In this document: positions 1 to 5,952 of the stretch, in pieces
How positions within the stretch are numbered: position 1 is the stretch's first letter
Layout of the letters: the number at the start of each line of letters is the position of its first letter
Source: Anaerolineales bacterium
GTDB taxonomy: Bacteria; Chloroflexota; Anaerolineae; Anaerolineales; Villigracilaceae
Direction: 5' to 3'
DNA: 14,790 nucleotides
Assembly (NCBI GenBank): GCA_016928525.1
Contig: JAFGKO010000077.1
Span: 1 to 14,790, forward strand
Notes under the pieces: generated by a model
Told to the model about the DNA's origin: nothing
Database searches by the model: none
The model's input: only the letters and a program-made list of their open reading frames with translations
Made by a program: the position numbers and the translations under genes

Positions 1-1
1 G

Positions 2-481
2 ATTGATTTCGAGAACGCCGAAGGTAATCTGGGGTTGGCGAATGCGCTCTTCGAGCAATATGTCCGCAAATTGCCGGTTTCGCGGCTACAGCGCGACCTG
101 TCCGATTCGACCGTGCGACGTTCGTTCGGCACCGCGTTGGGTCATACACTGGTAGCATGGACGAGCATCGCCCGGGGACTGGACAGAGTCGAGGCAAACG
201 AAGCAGGCATGCGGTCCGCGTTGGAGGCGCACTGGGAGATAATCGCCGAGGGCGCGCAAACCATCCTGCGCGCAGCGAACATCCCGTCTGCGTACGAGCA
301 ATTGAAATCCCTGACGCGCGGTCAAAATATTACGCAGGAAAGCTATCTGGATTGGGTTGAAGCGCTGGAAGTGGAAGAAACCGTAAAAACAAGCCTGCGG
401 TCTCTCTCGCCATTGACGTATGTCGGCCTGGCGGAAGAAATTACGGAGTCCAACGTCTCCAGACGTTGGAAAATGAAATGA
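2..481 (+). CDS. purB: Adenylosuccinate lyase, C-terminal part (5' end outside window)
   Basis: Adenylosuccinate lyase is a cytosolic enzyme of the fumarase/aspartase superfamily. It splits adenylosuccinate to AMP and SAICAR to AICAR, releasing fumarate. Only the last 159 residues are visible; the reading frame is open to the window edge, so the gene starts upstream. The visible part begins with IDFENAEGNLGLANALF, the segment that in E. coli PurB directly follows the superfamily signature loop, and continues through LPVSRLQRDLSDSTVRR, which matches PurB closely. The fold of this part is helical. The stop is 54 bp before purA, so the two genes probably form one unit. The last residues (SNVSRRWK) are encoded by a perfect palindrome and run past the usual family end at about LAEEIT, so the tail may have been extended by a repeat. 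Identification is confident. Confidence 0.95.
   Translation: MDFENAEGNLGLANALFEQYVRKLPVSRLQRDLSDSTVRRSFGTALGHTLVAWTSIARGLDRVEANEAGMRSALEAHWEIIAEGAQTILRAANIPSAYEQLKSLTRGQNITQESYLDWVEALEVEETVKTSLRSLSPLTYVGLAEEITESNVSRRWKMK
449..470. repeat. 22-nt palindrome, copy 1, at the 3' end of purB
   Basis: The arms TCCAACGTCT and AGACGTTGGA are perfect reverse complements around a 2-nt centre. The palindrome lies inside the last codons of purB. A second palindrome of identical length and pattern lies at 494-515, and both fit TCCAAnGTC + 4 nt + GACnTTGGA. No U-tract follows, so it does not look like an ordinary terminator. It is better read as a small REP-like repeat or an RNA-processing hairpin. Confidence 0.75.
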
Positions 482-493
482 AAAACAAGGTGA

Positions 494-515
494 TCCAAAG
501 TCGGGAGACTTTGGA
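494..515. repeat. 22-nt palindrome, copy 2, in the purB-purA gap
   Basis: The arms TCCAAAGTC and GACTTTGGA flank the loop GGGA; the flanking A493 and T516 extend the pairing. Compared with copy 1 at 449-470, one stem position has changed on both arms (a C-G pair becomes A-T), which keeps the pairing intact. It sits 20 nt before the purA start, close to the Shine-Dalgarno sequence GAGGAG, so it could influence the relative expression of purB and purA. Confidence 0.75.
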
Positions 516-535
516 TTCCGAATAAGCGAGGAGTT

Positions 536-1804
536 ATGAGCGTCACGATTGTTTTAGGCACACAATGGGGGGACGAGGGCAAGGGCAAGGTGATCGACAC
601 CTTCGCCGGGGATTTCGACTACACCGCCCGTTATAACGGCGGCAACAACGCCGGGCACACGATCATCAACGCGTATGGCACGTTCAAGATACACCTGGTG
701 CCGTCAGGCGTGTTCTACCCGCATGTTACCTGCCTGATTGGCGGCGGCGTGGTGATTGATCCGGTAGTGCTGCTGGAAGAAATCAGGTCGCTGCAGGATG
801 CGGGCCTCAACCTTGACGGGCGGCTGCTGATTTCGCCGCGCTCACACGTCATCATGCCCTACCACAAGCTGCTGGACGGCTTGTACGAAGAAGCCAAAGG
901 TGCAGGCGCGACCGGCACTACGCGGCGCGGCATCGGCCCAACCTTCGCCGATAAAGTCAGCTACAACGGCATCCGCTGGAGCGATTTTGCGGACAAAGAT
1001 GTCCTCAATGACAGGCTGAAAATGCAGGTGACTCTCAAGAATAAGATCATCACGGCATTGGGCGGCGAGACGCTGGACTTCGAGACGGTGCGTGATGAAT
1101 ACCTGGGCTATTACACGCAGGTCAAGCCCTTCATCCGCGAGTTGTTCCCCATCGTACAGGACGGGCTGAAGAGCGGCAAGAAATTTCTGCTGGAACAGGC
1201 TATGGGTAGTTGCCTCGACACGGACTGGGGCACGTACCCGTTTGTAACCGGTTCTACCACCATCGCTTCCGCCGCGACGACCGGCCTGGGCGTGCCGCCG
1301 CGCGCCATCAGCCGCATCGTCGGCGTGACCAAGGCCTACACCACACGCGTGGGCGCTGGCCCGATGCCGACCGAAGTACAGGATGACGAATTCGTCATGC
1401 AGACCCTGAGTGAAGTAGCCGCTACCACCGGGCGCATCCGCCGCGGCGGCTGGCTGGACATCGAAGTGGTGCGCTTCTCAGCCATGGTCAGTGGCATAGA
1501 CGCGCTCTTCCTGACCAAGCTCGACATCCTGAGCGCGTTCGAGGAGATCAAGATTTGCACCGGCTACGAGTTAGATGGCAAATCGGTCCACTACTACGGT
1601 CTGGATTCATATCAGTTGAGCCACGCAAAGCCGATTTACGAGACCGTGCGCGGCTGGCACAGCGACATCCGCGACATCCGTCAGTTTGTAGATTTGCCAC
1701 GTGAAGCACAGGCGTATGTAGAACGTGTGGAAGAACTGGTCGGGGTGAAAGTGGGCTGGATCGGAAACGGGCCAGAACGCGAAGCAGTGATCGAAATGAT
1801 ATAA
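536..1804 (+). CDS. purA: Adenylosuccinate synthetase
   Basis: PurA is a cytosolic enzyme that condenses IMP with aspartate, using GTP, to make adenylosuccinate, the first committed step to AMP. The 422 residues match the usual bacterial length. Visible motifs are the P-loop WGDEGKGK (residues 11-18) with catalytic Asp13, NGGNNAGHT with catalytic His41, ATGTTRRGIGPTF (125-137), TRVGAGPMPTE (270-280), the aspartate/IMP loop TTGRIRRGGWLD (297-308) and the guanine-recognition motif LTKLD (326-330). The start ATG has GAGGAG just upstream with tight spacing. One segment is unusual: the bacterial EGAQGxxLDxxHGTYP motif reads EQAMGSCLDTDWGTYP (220-235), so the Gln that contacts IMP in E. coli is Met and the His is Trp. 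The catalytic Asp and His are intact. Asp13 argues against the phage-type PurZ paralogue. Confidence 0.97.
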   Translation: MSVTIVLGTQWGDEGKGKVIDTFAGDFDYTARYNGGNNAGHTIINAYGTFKIHLVPSGVFYPHVTCLIGGGVVIDPVVLLEEIRSLQDAGLNLDGRLLISPRSHVIMPYHKLLDGLYEEAKGAGATGTTRRGIGPTFADKVSYNGIRWSDFADKDVLNDRLKMQVTLKNKIITALGGETLDFETVRDEYLGYYTQVKPFIRELFPIVQDGLKSGKKFLLEQAMGSCLDTDWGTYPFVTGSTTIASAATTGLGVPPRAISRIVGVTKAYTTRVGAGPMPTEVQDDEFVMQTLSEVAATTGRIRRGGWLDIEVVRFSAMVSGIDALFLTKLDILSAFEEIKICTGYELDGKSVHYYGLDSYQLSHAKPIYETVRGWHSDIRDIRQFVDLPREAQAYVERVEELVGVKVGWIGNGPEREAVIEMI

Positions 1805-1834
1805 AAAACAGGAATGATGCTCCCATCATTCCTG
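1803..1834 (-). terminator. Intrinsic terminator on the minus strand after the aptamer array
   Basis: An 11-bp perfect stem (1809-1819 with 1824-1834, loop of 4 nt) is followed on the minus strand by six U residues (1808-1803), the standard intrinsic terminator form. On the plus strand the hairpin lies directly after purA but has no U-tract, so it would serve purA poorly. It begins about 10 nt after the last c-di-GMP aptamer, the distance expected of a riboswitch expression platform. Confidence 0.75.
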
Positions 1835-1842
1835 GAAATGCT

Positions 1843-1932
1843 CTTCGGCAGTCTGGCAGTCATAGTCAAATATTACATCAACTTTAGACCCATAACTTTG
1901 CGTCGCCAGGTTTCCCTGGTTTTGCCTTTCGG
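1843..1932 (-). promoter_or_regulatory. Class I cyclic-di-GMP riboswitch aptamer (GEMM), copy 3
   Basis: On the minus strand: GGCAAAA, a 5-bp hairpin CCAGG/CCTGG with GAAA tetraloop, GACGCAAAG, GGGTCTAAAGT, a short variable hairpin, then ATGACTGCCAGACTGCCGA. The last block aligns without gaps with the known 3' consensus of the class. GGTCT pairs with AGACT using one G-U pair. In copy 1 the same helix is GGCCT/AGGCC, so the pairing is kept by compensatory change. It is the copy nearest the terminator at 1803-1834. Confidence 0.85.
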
Positions 1933-2017
1933 TACGCCAGTCGATCTTAGTCGGCAAATAATGACTTTAGACGCTTGGCTTTGCACAACCATCTTTCGAA
2001 GGTTTAGCCTTTATCGG
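1933..2017 (-). promoter_or_regulatory. Class I cyclic-di-GMP aptamer-like domain, copy 2 (degenerate)
   Basis: This domain has the same order of landmarks as its neighbours: CCGATAAAGGC, a hairpin with GAAA loop, GCAAAGCC, GTCTAAAG, and GACTGGCGTACCGA. It departs in key places. The conserved GACGCAAAG is TGTGCAAAG, GGCAAA is GGCTAAA, the first stem has a T-T mismatch, and the 3' helix relies on G-U pairs. It may bind the ligand weakly or not at all, or serve as a spacer between copies 1 and 3. Confidence 0.65.
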
Positions 2018-2108
2018 CGGCCTGGCAGCCCTGTTACATTTCATTGAAACATAACTTTAGGCCCATGGCTTTGCGTCACTGGGTTTCCCCAGTTTTGCTT
2101 TTTATCGG
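2018..2108 (-). promoter_or_regulatory. Class I cyclic-di-GMP riboswitch aptamer (GEMM), copy 1
   Basis: Read on the minus strand, the domain shows the GEMM landmarks in order. GCAAA is followed by a 6-bp hairpin (ACTGGG/CCCAGT) capped by a GAAA tetraloop, then the hallmark GACGCAAAGCC, GGGCCTAAAG, a variable hairpin (GTTA/TAAC), and GGGCTGCCAGGCCGCCGA at the 3' end. GGCCT pairs with AGGCC near the 3' end, as expected for the second long helix. The aptamer binds the bacterial second messenger c-di-GMP. This copy looks intact. Identification rests on recalled motif consensus, not a covariance search. Confidence 0.85.
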
Positions 2109-2167
2109 AGCTTTAATAGTATGACATTAAAGTTGCCCGATTTCAATCCAACAAACGTTCTAATTTG

Positions 2168-2197
2168 TCTATACATATTTGGGCTTACGCAGTTGAA
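2168..2197 (-). promoter_or_regulatory. Possible weak promoter for the aptamer RNA
   Basis: On the minus strand TTCAAC (2197-2192) and TATAGA (2173-2168) are separated by 18 nt. The match to the sigma-70 consensus is poor at -35 and partial at -10. It is listed because it is the best candidate between the upstream terminator and the first aptamer. Confidence 0.2.
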
Positions 2198-2207
2198 TTG
2201 GAGAGGC

Positions 2208-2254
2208 CCGAAAATAAGGGTGGGGGCGCGCAGCGCCCCCACCCTTATTTTCGG
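2208..2254 (-). terminator. 22-bp hairpin terminator of the ABC operon
   Basis: A perfect 22-bp stem (2208-2229 with 2233-2254) has a 3-nt loop. A very GC-rich core is flanked by A/T runs, giving TTATTTT at the 3' side on both strands. It lies 42 bp after the stop of the last ABC operon gene and should end that transcript; by symmetry it also works for plus-strand transcription arriving from purA. Confidence 0.8.
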
Positions 2255-2295
2255 TATCGTTTTGCAAACTGTGCAAGTTGTGGTCTAGATGATGA

Positions 2296-3453
2296 TTATT
2301 CCAGCGGCTCAAAAGTCGCCTCCACCGTCATACCCCAGCGCATGCGCGGGTCAACATCGTCCACTTTGATATGCACGGTATACAGGATATCCCCGCCCTG
2401 CGACTTGAACGACTGGCTGATCTCTTCAACTGCACCACTCATTTCGACATCCGGTAAGGCATCCGCAAGAATGTTGACACTCTGACCTACAGCCACGTCC
2501 ACCACCTCGAGCTCGGTTAAGTCGCTGGTTTCGACGTACCATTGGCTGGTATCCGCTACGATGACCGCCCAACTCTCCGGCCCGACCATCTCGTTAACCG
2601 AAACGTTGATGTCCATCACTTCACCGTCAAAGGGAGCTTTGAGTTCGTAATTGGCGAGATTGTTTTCGGCAGAAGCAACCTGTGCCTGGGCGTTGTTCAG
2701 ACGCGCTTCGAGCAGAGCTAATTGCTCAGCATTAGGGCCATCCAGACTGATTTCGTATTGGTGTTTGGCTTCGGCCTCGGTTGCCAACGTCTGATCAAGC
2801 GCAGCACGGACTGTATCACGCTCCTGGATTTCTTCTTCAAGGTCGCGCAAAGCCTCATTATAATTTTCCTGCTCTCTTTCGAGATCATCTTCAGCATTCT
2901 TTCGCTTGGAATTATCTTCGTCCAGGTCTTTGTACTTATCATACTCTTCCTGAGCATCATCCAAATCTTCTTTGCGGTCTTCGACATCCGCTCTGCGATC
3001 GTCAATGCGCTCGTCGATATTGTCGAGGTTCAGGTCCTCCCATTCGCGCTCGGCCTCCGCACGTACGATTTGAGCGTCCATGTAGGCCTGCCAGGCATCT
3101 GCGCGGCCCAATCCTTCAGTGCGGACAAACTCATCGTAAGTTTGTTGCGCGGTTGTCAATTCAAGTTGCGCCGCAGCCAACGCTGCCTCGGCCTGCTCCC
3201 GGTCTGCCAGGCGGACAAGCACGTCCCCTTCTTGCACTTTATCTCCCTTCTCGACCAGGATTTCGGCCACTTTCCCCCGCACCATGAACGAGAGCGTCAG
3301 GTCGTCGTTGGGGACGAGATGTCCCTCTGCAATGACGGCCTCAACAGGCAAAGGAGCGGGTTGAGGCGTAGGTATTTCGTCCTGTCCACCGCATGCTGCC
3401 AAGATGAGAGCCATAGCTGCCAATAACAGAGTCAAATTCTTCCAGTTTTTCAT
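2296..3453 (-). CDS. ABC efflux adaptor, HlyD/MacA-like lipoprotein
   Basis: This is a periplasmic-adaptor (membrane-fusion) type protein of 385 residues, expected on the outer face of the cytoplasmic membrane with the MacB-like permease of the same operon. The N-terminus is a lipoprotein signal with lipobox LAAC, the lipidated Cys being residue 21. Next come the first half of a lipoyl/barrel-sandwich domain (AEGHLVPNDDLTLSFMVRGKVAEILVEKGDKV), a very long charged coiled coil (about 90-265, rich in E, D, R, K), the second half (ELKAPFDGEVMDINVSVNEMV) and a beta-barrel domain to the end. A good Shine-Dalgarno (AGGAAGG) precedes the ATG. It is last in the operon, behind a palindromic repeat at 3468-3513. 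In a monoderm cell such adaptors act without an outer-membrane channel. The substrate is unknown. Confidence 0.9.
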   Translation of the reverse strand: MKNWKNLTLLLAAMALILAACGGQDEIPTPQPAPLPVEAVIAEGHLVPNDDLTLSFMVRGKVAEILVEKGDKVQEGDVLVRLADREQAEAALAAAQLELTTAQQTYDEFVRTEGLGRADAWQAYMDAQIVRAEAEREWEDLNLDNIDERIDDRRADVEDRKEDLDDAQEEYDKYKDLDEDNSKRKNAEDDLEREQENYNEALRDLEEEIQERDTVRAALDQTLATEAEAKHQYEISLDGPNAEQLALLEARLNNAQAQVASAENNLANYELKAPFDGEVMDINVSVNEMVGPESWAVIVADTSQWYVETSDLTELEVVDVAVGQSVNILADALPDVEMSGAVEEISQSFKSQGGDILYTVHIKVDDVDPRMRWGMTVEATFEPLE

Positions 3454-3467
3454 GTGAACCTTCCTTG

Positions 3468-3513
3468 CCTCACCCCAACCCCTCTCCCGCTGGGAGAGGG
3501 GCGAGGGGTGAGG
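3468..3513. repeat. GC-rich interrupted palindrome between permease and adaptor genes
   Basis: The outer stem CCTCACCCC (3468-3476) pairs with GGGGTGAGG (3505-3513). The inner stem CCCCTCTCCC (3479-3488) pairs with GGGAGAGGGG (3492-3501) around loop GCT. There is no U-tract. The same two motifs recur inside the ATPase gene at 7062-7117, which marks this as a dispersed repeat family. As an RNA hairpin it could stabilise the upstream message or lower expression of the adaptor. Confidence 0.8.
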
Positions 3514-3519
3514 GAGAGT

Positions 3520-5949
3520 TTATTCGTAAGCCAACACCTCGCGGATGGTCAAACGCGCCGCGTTGCGGGCTGGCACAATGCTCGCAAGAGCAGATAATAC
3601 CAAAACCAGTGCAATCCAGATTCCATATCCCGTATATGTAAAGACAACCTTGATCGGGGTTTCAAAAATAGTCACACTAACAATCGTTGAAAGTAAATAT
3701 GTGAACGGGACAGACAGCACCACCGCCAGTACAAACGAAATCAATCCAATCACCACACCTTCTGCTATGACTGTCCGCATGATCACGCTGTCTTTCGCGC
3801 CGATCGAGCGCATGATACCGATTTCGCGGGTGCGCTCGAGCACGTTCATGCTCATAGTACCGGTCAGCCCCATGCTGCCAACAGAGGCCGTCAGCAAGGC
3901 CATGATAAGCAGGAACGTCACCAAAATATCGAGGCTTTCGAGCGCGGTATCTAGCGATGCCAGCCCGGCTTCAGCCTTGCGCACTTTGAAGCCGTTATCA
4001 CGCAAGTAACTGTCAAGATAATCCGCCATCATATCCTGAAAGGCGCGGTCGTGGCGGGTTGTCACAACACGATAAGAATAGGAGCGGTTTCTCAGGTTGT
4101 TCATACTGGAGACGTACTCGAAGGGCGCATATCCGATGCTGCCCTGCTGTCCGATGAACTTGAAAATACCAACCACCTGCCAGTCTTCTTCTTGTCCGTT
4201 AACCTTCAAGTGCAGGTAGTCGCCAGCCTTCAAATTCGGGAATTCTTTGAGGAGCGTTTCACTAACCGTCAACTTGCGCACATCATCCGGGCGTAGCCAG
4301 CGCCCTTCAATCAATATCGGTTTGACCAGCGCGCTTTCAGCGGGCGGCGCCAGCAAAGAGATATTATCGGCTACCGTGCCATCTGGCAGCAGCGCTTCTA
4401 CAGACGCGAATTGCCAACCTTCCACGTATTCCACCCCGTCTACTTGCATCAAATATTGTTCCACTTCGCGCAGGCGATAGGCCTCGTCAAAATCCACGGT
4501 GACATCGGCCCTGAAGTACTGGCCGATAGAGCCCATATAGTCATACAGTGACACACGCACGTTGAAAACCGCGATAAAAATCGCACCACCCATCGTCAGT
4601 GTGAACAATGTTAGCATCAGACGTCCGCGCCGCCGGAAGGTGTTGCGCAGCGATATCAGCAGTGGACGCGGGATGTGGATGCCACGCCGCGCCAGCGCAT
4701 TCGTAACGCGCGTTTGGAATCGTTCCCAACGGGATTCTCGTTCTGGACTCCCATCAGCCTGCTTCTCGTCCATCGTCAAGTCTCCGCTGATAGCGCGTAA
4801 CACCGTTACCCTGGCGCCACTGATCACAGGAGCAAGGCCAGCCACGATCGGCACCAACAGCCCTACCACAATCTGGATGACAAAGGCCAGCGGCACGATG
4901 CGATACCCTAGCAGACTGAAGCTCATTTTGTCTGCAACGAACTCCGCCAGCCAGTAAGCCCCCTGCCCTCCTAACGGAACAGCGATCAACAAGGCCAAAA
5001 AGCCAAAGACCAGGATCAGCACGAAGTACATCCCCAACACCTGACGGTTGCGTCCGCCGACCAGTTTGATCACACCGATGTGACGCATGTGCTGGTTAAG
5101 TAACGCGTTCAGGGTGTTAGCGATCAACGAACTGGCCAGAAAGACGATCAAGAAACCTAACGCCATCAAGATTCCCAGAACAGCGTTAATGATGGACGCC
5201 ATTGGGTGCTCGTGCGTTTTCGAAAATCTCGTCCGTGTAACAACATAATCGACTTTCTCAATCCTGTCTTTCAAATCCCCCCCCACAGCGCGTATGTGTA
5301 CCATGTCATCCTGATTCTCGGAGACGGTCGCGTACACGCGGTTGAATAGTTCCGGCTGATGCAGCGTAAGCAAGGTGTCCATTGTGATATATCCGAACGG
5401 GGGCGCCAGGAAATCATCTGCGCCGGTGGTCGGATCCAGGACGATGCCCATCACTTTCAGAGACTTGGTCGTGCCGTCGGGCAGTTCGAAAAGCAAATCC
5501 TGTCCGACTTGAACATCCAGATCGTCAAGCGCATCTCGCTCCAGGATGACTTCATCTTTTTCGGGCTTGATCTGCCCGGATATCAGGTTGAGCAGGTTGA
5601 CCTTGTTTTCGTCGAAATCCTCCACCGCGATGATATCCAACGTGGTCCATTTCTCACGGTCCATCTCACGGACACGCATGTTGACCACGCGGCGTCCTTC
5701 CGCATCTTCGATCCCCCGCGTATTACGGATGGTGGTGAGCATGTCTTTGTCGAAATCGTCCATACGGAACTCGATGTTAGCCGGGTTGTTGGCCGCATAG
5801 GTGACGCTCATGTCGTTGGAAATGATGACATACGTTCCCGCGATGACACCAATAGAAAATACACCCACAGCGATGGATAACACCACCAGCATCGTGCGGC
5901 CTTTATTTTCGAACAAATCGAGAAAAACTTTGCGCCATCGAGGTTTCAT
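3520..5949 (-). CDS. ABC transporter permease with two FtsX/MacB modules
   Basis: This 809-residue membrane protein is the transport or mechanotransmission subunit of the ABC system. It has two repeated halves. The first has an N-terminal membrane helix (about 18-42), an extracytoplasmic MacB-like domain, and an FtsX module of three helices (about 250-390) with the coupling segment IGVIKLVGGRNRQVLGMYF. The second has a membrane helix near 445-465 after a linker (RRGIHIPRPLLISLRNTFRR), another extracytoplasmic domain, and an FtsX module (about 690-800) with IGIMRSIGAKDSVIMRTVI. That gives eight predicted membrane helices. The layout resembles the long LolC/E- or BceB-like permeases that act as single chains. 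It begins 3 bp after the ATPase-CNBD stop, so translation is probably coupled. The substrate (lipid, peptide or drug) cannot be read from sequence. Confidence 0.9.
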   Translation of the reverse strand: MKPRWRKVFLDLFENKGRTMLVVLSIAVGVFSIGVIAGTYVIISNDMSVTYAANNPANIEFRMDDFDKDMLTTIRNTRGIEDAEGRRVVNMRVREMDREKWTTLDIIAVEDFDENKVNLLNLISGQIKPEKDEVILERDALDDLDVQVGQDLLFELPDGTTKSLKVMGIVLDPTTGADDFLAPPFGYITMDTLLTLHQPELFNRVYATVSENQDDMVHIRAVGGDLKDRIEKVDYVVTRTRFSKTHEHPMASIINAVLGILMALGFLIVFLASSLIANTLNALLNQHMRHIGVIKLVGGRNRQVLGMYFVLILVFGFLALLIAVPLGGQGAYWLAEFVADKMSFSLLGYRIVPLAFVIQIVVGLLVPIVAGLAPVISGARVTVLRAISGDLTMDEKQADGSPERESRWERFQTRVTNALARRGIHIPRPLLISLRNTFRRRGRLMLTLFTLTMGGAIFIAVFNVRVSLYDYMGSIGQYFRADVTVDFDEAYRLREVEQYLMQVDGVEYVEGWQFASVEALLPDGTVADNISLLAPPAESALVKPILIEGRWLRPDDVRKLTVSETLLKEFPNLKAGDYLHLKVNGQEEDWQVVGIFKFIGQQGSIGYAPFEYVSSMNNLRNRSYSYRVVTTRHDRAFQDMMADYLDSYLRDNGFKVRKAEAGLASLDTALESLDILVTFLLIMALLTASVGSMGLTGTMSMNVLERTREIGIMRSIGAKDSVIMRTVIAEGVVIGLISFVLAVVLSVPFTYLLSTIVSVTIFETPIKVVFTYTGYGIWIALVLVLSALASIVPARNAARLTIREVLAYE

Positions 5950-5952
5950 TGT

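Larger units (their letters stand above)
1803..2161 (-). ncRNA. Candidate orphan RNA carrying three c-di-GMP-I aptamers
   Basis: This 490-bp gap between purA and the ABC operon contains no credible protein gene. On the minus strand it holds, in order, a possible weak promoter (2168-2197), a small hairpin (arms 2111-2117 and 2126-2132), three tandem class I c-di-GMP aptamer domains, and a U-tailed terminator. The upstream ABC operon appears closed by a 22-bp hairpin at 2208-2254, so the array probably has its own transcript of roughly 360 nt. Beyond the terminator the minus strand only carries the antisense of purA. The RNA could be a free-standing c-di-GMP-binding RNA, a switch for antisense RNA against purA, or a read-through 3' UTR of the ABC operon. 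The 5' end is a guess. Confidence 0.5.

Noticed and set aside
536..1804. PurZ (2-aminoadenylosuccinate synthetase) instead of PurA
   Set aside because: The catalytic Asp13 of the P-loop is present, the protein has full PurA length, and it is adjacent to purB.
1548..1829. Minus-strand 93-codon ORF directly after the c-di-GMP aptamers, a possible riboswitch target
   Set aside because: Its start codon lies inside the terminator hairpin, there is no ribosome-binding site, and the remainder is antisense to conserved purA codons with no recognisable protein features.
2722..3426. Long plus-strand ORF of 234 codons
   Set aside because: It is the antisense of the coiled-coil adaptor; its hydrophobic composition is the mirror of charged Glu/Asp/Lys codons.
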